Positions 8,373 to 17,772 of a stretch of DNA of 64,000 bases are shown in pieces (the first letter of the stretch is position 1; each line of letters begins with the position of its first letter). Origin of the DNA: Kordia sp. (GTDB lineage Bacteria > Bacteroidota > Bacteroidia > Flavobacteriales > Flavobacteriaceae); the NCBI RefSeq assembly GCF_022447245.1, contig NZ_JAKVBC010000025.1, positions 16,655 to 80,654 of the forward strand, given 5' to 3'. The position numbers and the translations under genes were made by a program. The notes beneath the pieces are model-generated. The model saw only the letters and a program-made list of their open reading frames with translations. It did no database searches and was not told where the DNA came from.

Positions 8373-9461
8373 TTATCTTCTAAACAAGCTCCAATCAATT
8401 TTTAACGAAAATACATTTGAATATACAGCAGCACTTTGATCTCCAATATCTGTCAAAGCATAATCAACCTGAATTCCTTTATACTTAAAGCCAATTCCCA
8501 AATTTGGTTGAAACGTTAATGATTCAGATCCAAAATTGTTTTCGTTTTGGAAATTTCCGACGCCAGCTCTTAAAAATACTAAATCAGTATAAGCAAATTG
8601 TAAACCAACGGCAGGCGTTACACTTGCAAATGATGTAGAAATGATATCATTAGTTTCAGCAAAACGCATATTTAAATCTACTTCTGCTGTAAGTGTATAA
8701 TCATAATTAAATGTAAAGCTACGTGCTACACCAAATTGTAATTTTGGAATGGTAATCTCTGTCGTTTCTGGTAAATCTTGTGTTGGAATTTGATCACTAA
8801 CATTGTTGAATAAATCCTCGTCAATGCTCCATGTGTTGAATGTTGTGGTAATATCACGCGCCATCAAACCAAATTTCCAATCGTCATGTCTAAATTGTAA
8901 ACCAAAGTCAAAACCAAATCCCCAAGAAGAAGCAAAATCCCCAATAATTCTTCGGATTACTTTAGCATTAACTCCCCAATTTAAACCTTGTACGGGCATT
9001 CTTCTTGCATAAGAAAATGTAATTCCATAATCGGCAGCAGAGAAGAGGCTGATACGGTTAAAATCAATATTTCCTTGGCTATCGATTAATTGAGTAGTAT
9101 TTAAGATGTCATCAACTCCAAAGCGAATCAATGAAATTCCCCAAGCACTTCTGTCGTCAATAGGCATTGCAAAAGCGGCATAATCATACAGTGCAATATT
9201 TGCAAAATAACTAGAGTGCATCAATGCGATTTGCTTGTCTTCTAATTGAACCAAACCAGCAGGATTCCAATATCCAGAGTTTACATCACCAATATTTGCC
9301 ACTACGGCATTTCCCATCCCAAACGCGCCAGCATCAACACCAATATTCATGAATTCATTAGAATATTTAGCCACAGATTGTCCGTTTGCAACATGTGCAA
9401 TTATTATAAAGAGGAATACAAGTAACTTTTTCAAGAGTGTAATTTTTATACAAATATGCAA
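8373..9461 (-). CDS. PorV/PorQ-family outer-membrane barrel (T9SS-associated)
   Basis: The protein has an N-terminal signal peptide (LLVFLFIIIAHVANG) and about 340 residues of alternating beta strands ending in an aromatic residue followed by two Arg. The segment GAFGMGNAVVANIGDVNSGYWNPAG is the hallmark of the PorV/PorQ/UPF0164 group of outer-membrane proteins. Some members (PorV) carry type IX secretion substrates to the attachment complex; this one is a paralogue type often annotated as PorV2, and its exact role is not settled. The ATG at 9461 gives a long n-region; a TTG at 9434 would give a more compact signal peptide. It is followed by the DUF4105 gene on the same strand after 84 bp. 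Confidence 0.8.
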   Translation of the reverse strand: MHICIKITLLKKLLVFLFIIIAHVANGQSVAKYSNEFMNIGVDAGAFGMGNAVVANIGDVNSGYWNPAGLVQLEDKQIALMHSSYFANIALYDYAAFAMPIDDRSAWGISLIRFGVDDILNTTQLIDSQGNIDFNRISLFSAADYGITFSYARRMPVQGLNWGVNAKVIRRIIGDFASSWGFGFDFGLQFRHDDWKFGLMARDITTTFNTWSIDEDLFNNVSDQIPTQDLPETTEITIPKLQFGVARSFTFNYDYTLTAEVDLNMRFAETNDIISTSFASVTPAVGLQFAYTDLVFLRAGVGNFQNENNFGSESLTFQPNLGIGFKYKGIQVDYALTDIGDQSAAVYSNVFSLKIDWSLFRR

Positions 9462-9577
9462 TTTTCTACCCTAATAAACTCAAAAAACACATAGATATTG
9501 TGCGGAAATAATCAACATATCTACTTATGGACTATAGAGTTTGTAAAGTTTATTTATTTTTACAAAAAATCAAGTAC

Positions 9578-10330
9578 ATGAATATCAAAAAACACATTCC
9601 AAATTTCATCACATTATTAAATGTTTTTTGCGGTTGTTTGGCAATAATTTTTGCAGTAAAAAACCAATTAGAAATAGCTGCTTTTTTTGTGTTTTTAGGT
9701 ATCTTTTTTGACTTTTTTGATGGCTTAGCAGCCAGATTGTTAAAGGTGCAAAGCGAATTAGGTTTACAATTAGATTCGCTCGCAGATATGATTACCAGTG
9801 GAGTTGTCCCTGGAATTGTAATGTACCAGTTGTTCAACAGGGCTTTAGATATTCATGAGAAAGTAAATGATGGACATTCTTGGTCAGATACTTGGCATTG
9901 GTTTCAAAATGAAGTACATATATTACCACTTTTAGGACTTTTAATCACGCTTGCTTCAGCATACCGCTTGGCAAAATTTAATATTGACGAAAACCAAACC
10001 TCTTCTTTTATTGGATTACCAACACCAGCCAACACTTTATTAATCGTATCATTTCCATTAATACTGGCATATCAAGATATTACGGTTATTGATGTACATG
10101 CAATTATCTTAAACAAGTGGTTTTTAATAACAATGACACTATTAAGTAGTTATTTGCTTAATGCTAAAATTTCATTATTCGCTTTAAAATTTAAAGATTG
10201 GAGTTTTAAAAAAAATATGGTAAAATATATTTTCATTATTTTAAGTATGTTATTAATGGTCATCTTACAATTTGTTGCTATTCCAATCATCATCATTTTG
10301 TATGTGTTGATTTCTCTATTAAAAAAATGA
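9578..10330 (+). CDS. pssA: CDP-diacylglycerol-serine O-phosphatidyltransferase
   Basis: The enzyme makes phosphatidylserine from CDP-diacylglycerol and serine in the inner membrane, on the way to phosphatidylethanolamine. The CDP-alcohol phosphotransferase signature is complete: Asp45-x2-Asp48-Gly49-x2-Ala52-Arg53-x8-Gly62-x3-Asp66-x3-Asp70. About seven membrane helices span 250 residues. The ATG at 9578 starts right at the usual N-terminus (MNIKKHIPNFITLLN); an in-frame ATG at 9527 is too far upstream. The next gene starts 4 bp after the stop, so they are probably cotranscribed. Confidence 0.93.
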   Translation: MNIKKHIPNFITLLNVFCGCLAIIFAVKNQLEIAAFFVFLGIFFDFFDGLAARLLKVQSELGLQLDSLADMITSGVVPGIVMYQLFNRALDIHEKVNDGHSWSDTWHWFQNEVHILPLLGLLITLASAYRLAKFNIDENQTSSFIGLPTPANTLLIVSFPLILAYQDITVIDVHAIILNKWFLITMTLLSSYLLNAKISLFALKFKDWSFKKNMVKYIFIILSMLLMVILQFVAIPIIIILYVLISLLKK

Positions 10331-10334
10331 TTAT

Positions 10335-11642
10335 ATGCTTATAGATATTACAAGTTCGCCCTTCAACGCTTCCGCAGATGGATCTCATGACGATACAAAG
10401 GCCTTAGAAGCAGCTTTTGCAGAGATTCAAAGAATAGGCGGAGGAACTATTATATTCCCAGAAGATGCTTTTGTGTGTATTTCTAAATCTATTTCATTAC
10501 CCAGTAACGTAAAAATTACTGCACATAGTGGTAAAGCTAGAATCAAATATTACAATGCACAGAATACTGAAACCAAACATCTTTTTACAGGAAACAGTGT
10601 TGCTAATATAAATATTTCCAATATCGTGTTTGATACACGACACCAAAGTCCTTCTGTTGCGGCTATTTTGATTACGGGGTATAAAGAAAAAGCTATAGAG
10701 AATTCGAATATTACAATAGAAAATTGTGATTTTAAAGGTATTAATACAAAAGGCGCTTGTGCAGTTCGAATTCAAAAAACTAACGGGTTAACTATAAAGA
10801 ACTGTTGTTTTAAAGATAGTTGCATTGGAATAGGAATATGGAAACGAAACTCTGGGATATCCTTGTTAGACAATACTTTTTCAAACACAATTACCAATAC
10901 TGCAATTCGAATTATAGGAAATACAGATACTTCAAAAGAAGAATACAGCAGTGATGTTAGCATACAAAGAAATGTAGTAAAAGTACCAGCCAAAAAGTCT
11001 GTCATCGGAAAGGATGGAAAAGCAAAAGGAAGACCTGATAGTTCTAGTGCAATCTATTTGACCTGTGGAGATAAAGATTATACCGGAAATTCAAATTTTC
11101 ATCTCAATGTAAATATTTCTCACAACCATGTTGAAGGGCCAAGATTGGGGTTTTTTAATGGAGGTTCAGCAGATTTGATTTCGGTAAAAGATGTAAAACA
11201 CTTTCAATGTAGACATAATGTATCCTGTGGTTCTGGTGATTTAGGTTTTGCTTTTGAACGTTGTCATGAAGGTGAGATAAGTCATAATAGAGCAGAAGAA
11301 AACAATTCATGTGGAATTGCCGTTTGGGGATCTTCCTATCTGACATTAGTACACAACAAATGCGGAAGTAATGAGCAAACTAGAGATGGTATCTACAGAA
11401 ATCATCCGTATGGAGGCATCAGAATAGAGTATGCAAGTCACAATATTACTTTGGAAAATAATGAATTTTATCATTTAGCATCAGAAGCAAAATTGACTCA
11501 ACAATATGGAATTGTTATTAAACACACGAATATAAAAGGTGTAAAACTATATCCGAGTGCTGTAAAAGTTGCTAATAATATGAGCTCGGATCAGATACAT
11601 GGAGCCATTTTTAACGAAGTTGATGATACTGAGATTTTATAA
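10335..11642 (+). CDS. Right-handed parallel beta-helix protein (pectate-lyase-3 type)
   Basis: The 435-residue protein begins with an N-terminal cap characteristic of Pectate_lyase_3/GH28-like proteins (SADGSHDDTKALEAAF and GGGTIIFPE), followed by many short turns with N-I-x-I-x-N-N/C patterns (for example ITIENCDFKGI and ISHNRAEENNS) that form a right-handed beta helix over about residues 60-400. No signal peptide is visible, which is unusual for a polysaccharide-acting protein. It starts 4 bp after pssA and is probably its operon partner. Catalytic residues of known lyases cannot be assigned, so function is open: a glycan-binding or epimerase/lyase-like protein, or a structural helix. Confidence 0.75.
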   Translation: MLIDITSSPFNASADGSHDDTKALEAAFAEIQRIGGGTIIFPEDAFVCISKSISLPSNVKITAHSGKARIKYYNAQNTETKHLFTGNSVANINISNIVFDTRHQSPSVAAILITGYKEKAIENSNITIENCDFKGINTKGACAVRIQKTNGLTIKNCCFKDSCIGIGIWKRNSGISLLDNTFSNTITNTAIRIIGNTDTSKEEYSSDVSIQRNVVKVPAKKSVIGKDGKAKGRPDSSSAIYLTCGDKDYTGNSNFHLNVNISHNHVEGPRLGFFNGGSADLISVKDVKHFQCRHNVSCGSGDLGFAFERCHEGEISHNRAEENNSCGIAVWGSSYLTLVHNKCGSNEQTRDGIYRNHPYGGIRIEYASHNITLENNEFYHLASEAKLTQQYGIVIKHTNIKGVKLYPSAVKVANNMSSDQIHGAIFNEVDDTEIL

Positions 11643-11679
11643 AAAATACATGGTATAAACACTAATTTGTAAAAACAAA

Positions 11680-11704
11680 AAAGAGGCGAAAAGTTCGCCT
11701 CTTT
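11680..11704. terminator. Convergent terminator between the beta-helix gene and lptB
   Basis: An 11-bp stem AAAGAGGCGAA / TTCGCCTCTTT closes a 3-nt loop. On the minus strand a long T-tract follows (complement of 11669-11680), so it is strongest as the terminator of the lptB transcript. Confidence 0.8.
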
Positions 11705-11706
11705 CA

Positions 11707-12462
11707 TTATTCTTTTGCATTTTCGAAATCGAGTTTCTTTTCTCGTAGTTCGAAATTTTGTCCCAAGTATACTTTTCGAACCATTTCATCTTCTGCGAGT
11801 TCTCTTGGCTTTCCAGCTTTCAGAATGTTGCCTTCAAACATTAAGTAGGTTCTATCGGTAATTGCAAGTGTTTCTTGTACGTTGTGATCTGTGATCAGGA
11901 TTCCAATGTTTTTATTTTTTAAATGTGCTATGATGCGCTGAATATCTTCTACGGCAACTGGATCGACACCTGCAAAAGGTTCATCTAGCAATACAAACTT
12001 TGGATCTGTAGCTAAGGCTCGTGCAATTTCAGTTCGTCTTCGTTCCCCACCAGACAATAAATCTCCACGATTTTTACGAATATGTCCTAAACCAAACTCT
12101 TCAATCAACGATTCCATTCTATGATGTTGTTCTTTCTTTGAAAGCTTCGTTAATTGTAACACGCTTAAAATGTTTTCTTCAATGCTTAATTTACGGAAAA
12201 CAGAAGCTTCTTGTGCCAAATATCCAATACCATTTTGTGCACGTTTGTACATGGGAAACTTGGTAATTTCCATGTTGTCCAAATAGATTTTTCCGCCATT
12301 AGGTTTTATCAATCCTACGATCATGTAGAAAGAAGTTGTTTTTCCAGCTCCATTAGGACCTAACAATCCTACAATCTCTCCTTGATTTACTTCTAAGGAA
12401 ATTCCTTTTACAACTTTTCGTCCTTTGTAGGACTTCATGATACTATCAGCTCTTAAAATCAT
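11707..12462 (-). CDS. lptB: LPS export ABC transporter ATP-binding protein
   Basis: This is the cytoplasmic ATPase that powers lipopolysaccharide extraction by LptFG. Motifs are Walker A GPNGAGKT (35-42), Q-loop near YLAQE (81-85), signature LSGGE (136-140), Walker B FVLLDE (156-161) and the H-loop His193. The sequence around the Q-loop ([10 protein letters not shown]) and [13 protein letters not shown] is diagnostic of LptB rather than of other ABC ATPases. It is 251 residues, of normal length with a short charged tail. lptF/lptG are not adjacent, as is common in Bacteroidota. It lies 138 bp downstream of the tatC cluster on the same strand, possibly with its own promoter. Confidence 0.94.
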   Translation of the reverse strand: MILRADSIMKSYKGRKVVKGISLEVNQGEIVGLLGPNGAGKTTSFYMIVGLIKPNGGKIYLDNMEITKFPMYKRAQNGIGYLAQEASVFRKLSIEENILSVLQLTKLSKKEQHHRMESLIEEFGLGHIRKNRGDLLSGGERRRTEIARALATDPKFVLLDEPFAGVDPVAVEDIQRIIAHLKNKNIGILITDHNVQETLAITDRTYLMFEGNILKAGKPRELAEDEMVRKVYLGQNFELREKKLDFENAKE

Positions 12463-12600
12463 ATAATTTGGTCATTATAAAGGGTAAAAATAACAATTTC
12501 GCTACAACGCTAATACTTTTTTAATACGAAATTAACTTCGAGTATTATTTTAGATTCAATTAGACTTCATATAATAAGTCTAAAAAGCGAAGCTCTCTAA

Positions 12601-12948
12601 CTAATTTTGTGCTTCCAAAGCTTCCCAATATTCATAAGCTCTACGTAAATGAGGAATCACAATAGTTCCACCGATTAACGTAGCAATACTCAAAGTTTCT
12701 ACCACTTTTTCTTTACTCAAACCTTCTTTGTAGCAGGATTCTAAATGGTACTTTATACAATCGTCACAACGCAACACTGTTGATGCTACTAAACCTAGTA
12801 ATTCCTTTGTTTGTACATCTAAAGCTCCAGCAGTAAATGCATTGGTATCTAGATTAAAAATACGTTTGATTATTTTATTGTTGTCAGCTAAAATTTTATC
12901 ATTCATTTTAGCTCTGTATTCATTAAATTCTTCTACGGGATTAGCCAT
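12601..12948 (-). CDS. Carboxymuconolactone decarboxylase/AhpD-like protein
   Basis: The 115-residue alpha-helical protein carries the C-x2-C-x3-H motif (Cys61, Cys64, His68) of AhpD-type alkylhydroperoxidases in the CMD family. Such proteins reduce peroxides or peroxiredoxins through the Cys pair; here the partner is unknown. The gene overlaps the end of tatC by 8 bp and is the last of the kdsD-tatC-CMD operon. Confidence 0.88.
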   Translation of the reverse strand: MANPVEEFNEYRAKMNDKILADNNKIIKRIFNLDTNAFTAGALDVQTKELLGLVASTVLRCDDCIKYHLESCYKEGLSKEKVVETLSIATLIGGTIVIPHLRRAYEYWEALEAQN

Positions 12949-13759
12949 GTTTAAATTTCTTTTTATAATTTTTTTCGACTCTTTTTGAGATTATAATACC
13001 AACTTCATATAAGATCAAAATAGGAATTGCCACTACAATTTGACTGGCAACATCTGGCGGTGTAATAATAGCAGCTAGAATTAGTACAACTACTAGCGCG
13101 TGTTTTCTATACTTACGTAAGAATGCAGGAGTAATTAATCCTAATTTTGATAAGAAATATATAATTAAAGGTAATTCAAAAACTAGAGAAACTCCTAGTA
13201 ATGTGTTTGTTAGTAAGCTAATGTGCGATTGTACAGTAATTGTGTTTTCAATAGAATCTGTCACAGAAAAGTTATAGAAAAAATACGATGACATTGGCAT
13301 AATTACATAATAACTAAATGCCAAACCAACTAAAAATAATAGCGAAGCTAAAAAGATAAACCATCTCGATTTTCTACGTTCTTTTGGGTTTAATCCTGGA
13401 GCAATAAACTTCCATGCTTCATACAAAACATAAGGAAATGCTAAAATAAGTCCTAAGATTAAAGAGGTCCAAATTGCCATGGTAAATTGCCCAGTAACGT
13501 TCAAATTAACCAATTTATCATCAAAAGTTAATGAACAAAAATCACTATCAATACTGAACAATTGAAAGGCTTCACAGAAGAATTTGTACGTAATAAATTC
13601 ACCATCCAAATGTACAATCAAAAAGTGATTATAAATTGGTGTAATAAATACGAAAATGACACAGGCAATGATAAATATTGCAGCAAAGCTTCGAATCAAA
13701 TGCCATCTTAGTTCTTCTAAGTGAGCTAAAAATGACATTTCGTTTTTATTTTTCCCCAT
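12941..13759 (-). CDS. tatC: Sec-independent protein translocase TatC
   Basis: TatC is the polytopic core of the twin-arginine translocon that recognises RR signal peptides of folded proteins. The N-terminus carries the classic FLAHLEELRWHLIRS motif (10-24), and the conserved FPYVLYEAWKFIAPGL (109-124) follows, with six membrane helices over 272 residues. The first periplasmic loop is long with an insert around 40-90, as in other Bacteroidota. Start codon and kdsD stop share one base (TAATG), which implies translational coupling. tatA is not next to it. Confidence 0.95.
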   Translation of the reverse strand: MGKNKNEMSFLAHLEELRWHLIRSFAAIFIIACVIFVFITPIYNHFLIVHLDGEFITYKFFCEAFQLFSIDSDFCSLTFDDKLVNLNVTGQFTMAIWTSLILGLILAFPYVLYEAWKFIAPGLNPKERRKSRWFIFLASLLFLVGLAFSYYVIMPMSSYFFYNFSVTDSIENTITVQSHISLLTNTLLGVSLVFELPLIIYFLSKLGLITPAFLRKYRKHALVVVLILAAIITPPDVASQIVVAIPILILYEVGIIISKRVEKNYKKKFKHG

Positions 13760-14727
13760 TATAGTATTCCTTCTTTTACTAAATCATGCAAATGTACGAT
13801 TCCTGCGTATTTTCCTTGCGATTCTACAAGTATTTGTGAAATTCCGTTGTCCTCCATGACTTCCAAAGCTTCTACTGCCATGGCTTCGTTTTCAATTCGT
13901 TTTGGATTGGACGACATGATATTTTCTGCGGTTAAATTACCAATAAAATCATTATCAGATAACATACGTCGAATATCTCCATCGGTAATTACACCCAAAA
14001 TTTCATCAGCATCATTTACAACTGCTGTAGCGCCTAACATTCCTTTAGAAATTTCTACAATGACATCTTTTACCGAACTCTTAGCAAATACTTTAGGTTT
14101 TTGATTTACGGAAGACAAATCATTTACACGTAAGTATAATTTTTTACCTAAAGCGCCACCAGGATGATATTTAGCAAAATCTTTACTTGAAAATCCTCGT
14201 AATTCTAACAAACAAACAGCTAAAGCGTCACCCAATACTAATTGAGCAGTTGTGCTTGTTGTTGGCGCCAAACCATTTGGACAAGCTTCTTTTTCAACAT
14301 ATGCATGCAATACATAATCAGCTTGCGTTCCCAAAAACGATTCTCTATTGGAGGTAATAGCAATCAATTTATTTTTACTATTCTTAATTAGTGGAACTAA
14401 AACCTTGATTTCAGGAGTATTACCGCTTTTGGAAATGCAAATTACGGTATCGTGTTCTTGAATAATACCTAAATCACCGTGAATAGCATCTGCAGCATGC
14501 ATAAAAATTGCAGGAGTTCCTGTAGAATTCAGTGTGGCTACAATTTTGGTAGCAATATTGGCGCTTTTTCCAATTCCAGTAACCACAACTCTACCGTTGG
14601 AGTTGTAGATACACGAGACAGCCTCGGCAAACTCATCATCGATTAATGGGATTAAATTTTTTATTGCATTATATTCTGTTTCAATGGTTTGCTTAGCAAC
14701 ACTAATAATACTATCTTTATATTTCAA
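13759..14727 (-). CDS. kdsD: D-arabinose 5-phosphate isomerase (KdsD/KpsF)
   Basis: The enzyme converts ribulose 5-phosphate to arabinose 5-phosphate, the first step of Kdo synthesis for lipopolysaccharide. The 322-residue protein has a SIS sugar-isomerase domain (about 35-170, with TGIGKSANIA, GDLGII and SKSGNTPE) and two C-terminal CBS domains (about 205-322). It is the first gene of an operon with tatC and a CMD protein, and shares a base with tatC. Divergent to recQ with an 85-bp gap that must hold both promoters. Confidence 0.94.
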   Translation of the reverse strand: MKYKDSIISVAKQTIETEYNAIKNLIPLIDDEFAEAVSCIYNSNGRVVVTGIGKSANIATKIVATLNSTGTPAIFMHAADAIHGDLGIIQEHDTVICISKSGNTPEIKVLVPLIKNSKNKLIAITSNRESFLGTQADYVLHAYVEKEACPNGLAPTTSTTAQLVLGDALAVCLLELRGFSSKDFAKYHPGGALGKKLYLRVNDLSSVNQKPKVFAKSSVKDVIVEISKGMLGATAVVNDADEILGVITDGDIRRMLSDNDFIGNLTAENIMSSNPKRIENEAMAVEALEVMEDNGISQILVESQGKYAGIVHLHDLVKEGIL

Positions 14728-14812
14728 AATGTTTAATTTTAATAATTGTCATTACTAAAGAAAATAGTATCTTTAGTGTATGCAAATGTATGTAAAATAG
14801 TAAAAAGATAGA

Positions 14813-17011
14813 ATGAGTTTAGTAGAAATTGACTTATACAAGGAACTAAAGAAGCACTTCGGGTTCGGTCAATTCAAAGGACTACAGGAAGAAGTTATTA
14901 AAAGCATTATCAGTGATCATAATACCTTTGTTATCATGCCAACTGGAGGTGGTAAATCTTTATGTTACCAATTGCCAGCGTTAATGAAAGATGGTACAGC
15001 GATTGTTGTTTCTCCCCTAATTGCCTTAATGAAGAACCAAGTAGATGCCTTACGCGGAATATCTTCCCAAGATGGTATTGCACATGTGTTGAACTCCTCA
15101 CTTACGAAAGCGGAGACAAGACAAGTTAAAGAAGACATTACAAATGGAATTACAAAATTATTGTATGTAGCTCCAGAATCATTAACCAAAGAAGAGAACG
15201 TTGAGTTTTTGCGTACTGTTCAAATTTCTTTTATGGCGGTTGATGAAGCCCATTGTATTTCAGAATGGGGACATGATTTTCGTCCCGAATACAGAAATTT
15301 AAGAAACATTATTAAAAAGATAGGAGATAATATACCTATTATTGGTTTGACAGCGACTGCTACTCCAAAAGTTCAAGAAGATATCTTGAAAAACTTAGGA
15401 ATGTCGGATGCTAATACCTTTAAAGCGTCTTTTAATAGACCTAATTTATTCTACGAAGTACGACCAAAAACGAAAAATGTTGATGCAGATATTATTCGTT
15501 TTGTTAAGCAAAATCAAGGAAAAAGTGGAATTGTATATTGCTTGAGTCGTAAACGTGTAGAAGAGTTGGCACAAGTACTTCAGGTCAACGGAATTAATGC
15601 AGTTCCATATCACGCAGGTTTAGATCCTAAAAAGAGAGCCAAGCATCAAGATATGTTTTTGATGGAAGATTGCGACGTAGTTGTGGCAACAATTGCTTTT
15701 GGTATGGGAATCGATAAACCAGATGTTCGCTTTGTAATTCATCATGACATACCAAAAAGTATTGAAAGTTATTACCAAGAAACAGGTAGAGCAGGACGTG
15801 ATGGTGGAGAAGGACATTGCTTGGCATTTTATGCTTATAAAGATATTGAGAAGCTAGAAAAATTTATGGCTGGAAAACCAGTGGCAGAACAAGAAATTGG
15901 TCATGCCTTACTGCAAGAAGTAGTCGCCTATGCAGAAACTTCTATTTCTAGACGAAAATTTATATTGCATTACTTCGGAGAAGAATTCCCAGATGATGGA
16001 GAAGGAGCTGATATGGATGATAATGTTCGTAATCCAAAAAGTAAAGTTGAAGCAAAAGACCAAGTTGTAGAACTTTTAAAAACGATACAACTTACAAAAC
16101 AAACATATAAATCGCGCAACGTGGTAAATGTTTTAATCGGGAATGAAAATGCTCTGATTAAATCGCATAAAACACATTTACAACCTTTCTTTGGTACTGG
16201 AAAATCTCATGATGACAAGTATTGGATGGCATTAATACGTCAAGTATTGGTTGCGGGATTGTTGCGAAAAGATATTGAATCGTATGGTGTTATTAAATTG
16301 ACACCAGAAGGTTTGGCATATTTGGAAGCTCCTGATTCATTTATGATGACAGAAGATCATAATTTTGATGAAGTAAATGATGCCAGTATTATAACAGCAT
16401 CTAAAAGTGGTGGTGCTGTAGCCGATCAAAAATTGATGGGCATGCTGAAAGATTTACGAAAAAAAGTTTCTAAGCGTTTAGGTGTTCCGCCATTTGTGGT
16501 TTTTCAAGATCCTTCTTTAGAAGATATGGCGTTAAAATATCCAATATCTATCGATGAAATGAAAAACATTCATGGAGTAGGTGATGGAAAAGCTAAAAAG
16601 TATGGTAAAGACTTTATCGAATTCATCAAAAAGTATGTAGATGAAAATGATATCGTTCGCCCAGATGACTTAGTAGTGAAGAGTACAGGAATGAATTCTG
16701 GACTAAAACTATATATCATTCAAAGTGTTGATAGAAAACTTCCATTAGATGATATTGCAGCTGCTAAAGGGCTCGAAATGCATGATTTTATAAAGGAAAT
16801 GGAGCAGATTGTATATAGTGGAACAAAGTTGAATATTACCTATTGGATCGATGAAGTTTTAGATGAAGATCAACAAGAAGAAATTCATGAATACTTTTTA
16901 GAATCTGAAAGTGATAAAATTTCTGAAGCTATGGAAGAATTTGATGGTGATTATGACGATGAAGAATTGCGACTCTATCGTATCAAATTTATTAGTGATG
17001 TAGCAAATTAG
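14813..17011 (+). CDS. recQ: ATP-dependent DNA helicase RecQ, zinc-less RQC variant
   Basis: A 3'-5' DNA helicase for recombination and stalled-fork repair. Helicase motifs include Walker A TGGGKS (44-49), the DEAH box (144-147) with CISEWGHDFRPEYR, GLTATAT and QETGRAGRDG. An HRDC domain covers about 545-625 and an extra acidic C-terminal extension brings it to 732 residues. In the RQC region after ISRRKFILHYFGEEF the four Cys that normally bind zinc are absent, replaced by an acidic loop, so the zinc-binding subdomain is degenerate. This looks like a Bacteroidota subfamily trait rather than damage, since the surrounding sequence is intact. Confidence 0.92.
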   Translation: MSLVEIDLYKELKKHFGFGQFKGLQEEVIKSIISDHNTFVIMPTGGGKSLCYQLPALMKDGTAIVVSPLIALMKNQVDALRGISSQDGIAHVLNSSLTKAETRQVKEDITNGITKLLYVAPESLTKEENVEFLRTVQISFMAVDEAHCISEWGHDFRPEYRNLRNIIKKIGDNIPIIGLTATATPKVQEDILKNLGMSDANTFKASFNRPNLFYEVRPKTKNVDADIIRFVKQNQGKSGIVYCLSRKRVEELAQVLQVNGINAVPYHAGLDPKKRAKHQDMFLMEDCDVVVATIAFGMGIDKPDVRFVIHHDIPKSIESYYQETGRAGRDGGEGHCLAFYAYKDIEKLEKFMAGKPVAEQEIGHALLQEVVAYAETSISRRKFILHYFGEEFPDDGEGADMDDNVRNPKSKVEAKDQVVELLKTIQLTKQTYKSRNVVNVLIGNENALIKSHKTHLQPFFGTGKSHDDKYWMALIRQVLVAGLLRKDIESYGVIKLTPEGLAYLEAPDSFMMTEDHNFDEVNDASIITASKSGGAVADQKLMGMLKDLRKKVSKRLGVPPFVVFQDPSLEDMALKYPISIDEMKNIHGVGDGKAKKYGKDFIEFIKKYVDENDIVRPDDLVVKSTGMNSGLKLYIIQSVDRKLPLDDIAAAKGLEMHDFIKEMEQIVYSGTKLNITYWIDEVLDEDQQEEIHEYFLESESDKISEAMEEFDGDYDDEELRLYRIKFISDVAN

Positions 17012-17030
17012 ATCAAAAATATACCCATAC

Positions 17031-17065
17031 AAAAAGCGGTTTGATAAATTATCAAACCGCTTTTT
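17031..17065. terminator. Convergent terminator between recQ and the response regulator
   Basis: A 16-bp perfect stem (AAAAAGCGGTTTGATA and its complement) with a 3-nt loop; A- and T-tracts on both ends make it work in both directions. Confidence 0.88.
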
Positions 17066-17085
17066 GCTTTTATGTAATTGGGCTT

Positions 17086-17757
17086 CTATAAGAAGCCTGT
17101 ATTTCTTGCTTGTTCTAGTAGAGATTCGTCTCCTTTCTTTTCAACATCAAATACTTCTTTCAAATGTCGTTTACGTTTTTCTATAGCTGCCAACGATAAA
17201 GGAATATGTTCCGTTAGATTTTTAGTTTTAATACCTTTTGATAGGTGAAAAAGAATATTTCTGTCAATATCATCCAATACTACTTCGTTGATAATTCGGG
17301 TTCGCAATAATTTTGTTACCGTATGGCTATAATACGGCGGATCGGTTAATACTACTTGGAAGGCACGCATCAATTCATCTGAAGTGACATCACTTTTTAC
17401 TAAAAAACCATCAGGATTGATGTTTTTCAAGATGTTGTGAATTCTAAAGTTGTTATTGAACATGGTAAGGATTACAACTTTCGTATCGGGTAACAATTCT
17501 TTTACTTTGATTCCTAAGTCTTCTCCTGAAATAATTTTTCCATCTGCTGATGGAGGTAATTTAATATCTAAAAATACAACATCGTATGCAGTTCCAGTGG
17601 AAGCATTTTTAATTTTTGCATAAGCGCCATCGCAATTGTCAGAAGTATCAATTCGCAAAGTCATTTCTTCAGAATTAATACCTAAAAGGGCATTTTTATA
17701 GCCTTCAATGATCATTGGATGATCATCTACTATCAGTACTTTTATATCTTTATTCAT
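17086..17757 (-). CDS. NarL/FixJ-family response regulator
   Basis: A two-component output protein of 223 residues. The receiver domain (about 5-130) has the acid pair Asp11/Asp12 and phosphoacceptor Asp64 (VVFLDIKLPP), plus a Thr/Lys switch region (VILTMFN; LVKSDVT). The C-terminal 65 residues form a LuxR-type helix-turn-helix (ILFHLSKGIKTKNLTEHIPLSLAAIEKR). It follows the histidine kinase by 15 bp and should be phosphorylated by it. Target genes are not evident. Confidence 0.92.
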   Translation of the reverse strand: MNKDIKVLIVDDHPMIIEGYKNALLGINSEEMTLRIDTSDNCDGAYAKIKNASTGTAYDVVFLDIKLPPSADGKIISGEDLGIKVKELLPDTKVVILTMFNNNFRIHNILKNINPDGFLVKSDVTSDELMRAFQVVLTDPPYYSHTVTKLLRTRIINEVVLDDIDRNILFHLSKGIKTKNLTEHIPLSLAAIEKRKRHLKEVFDVEKKGDESLLEQARNTGFL

Positions 17758-17772
17758 ATGGTAAGGTTAGTT

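Noticed and set aside
10335..11642. Phage tail-spike origin for the beta-helix protein
   Set aside because: No phage structural gene is nearby and it is tightly linked to pssA.
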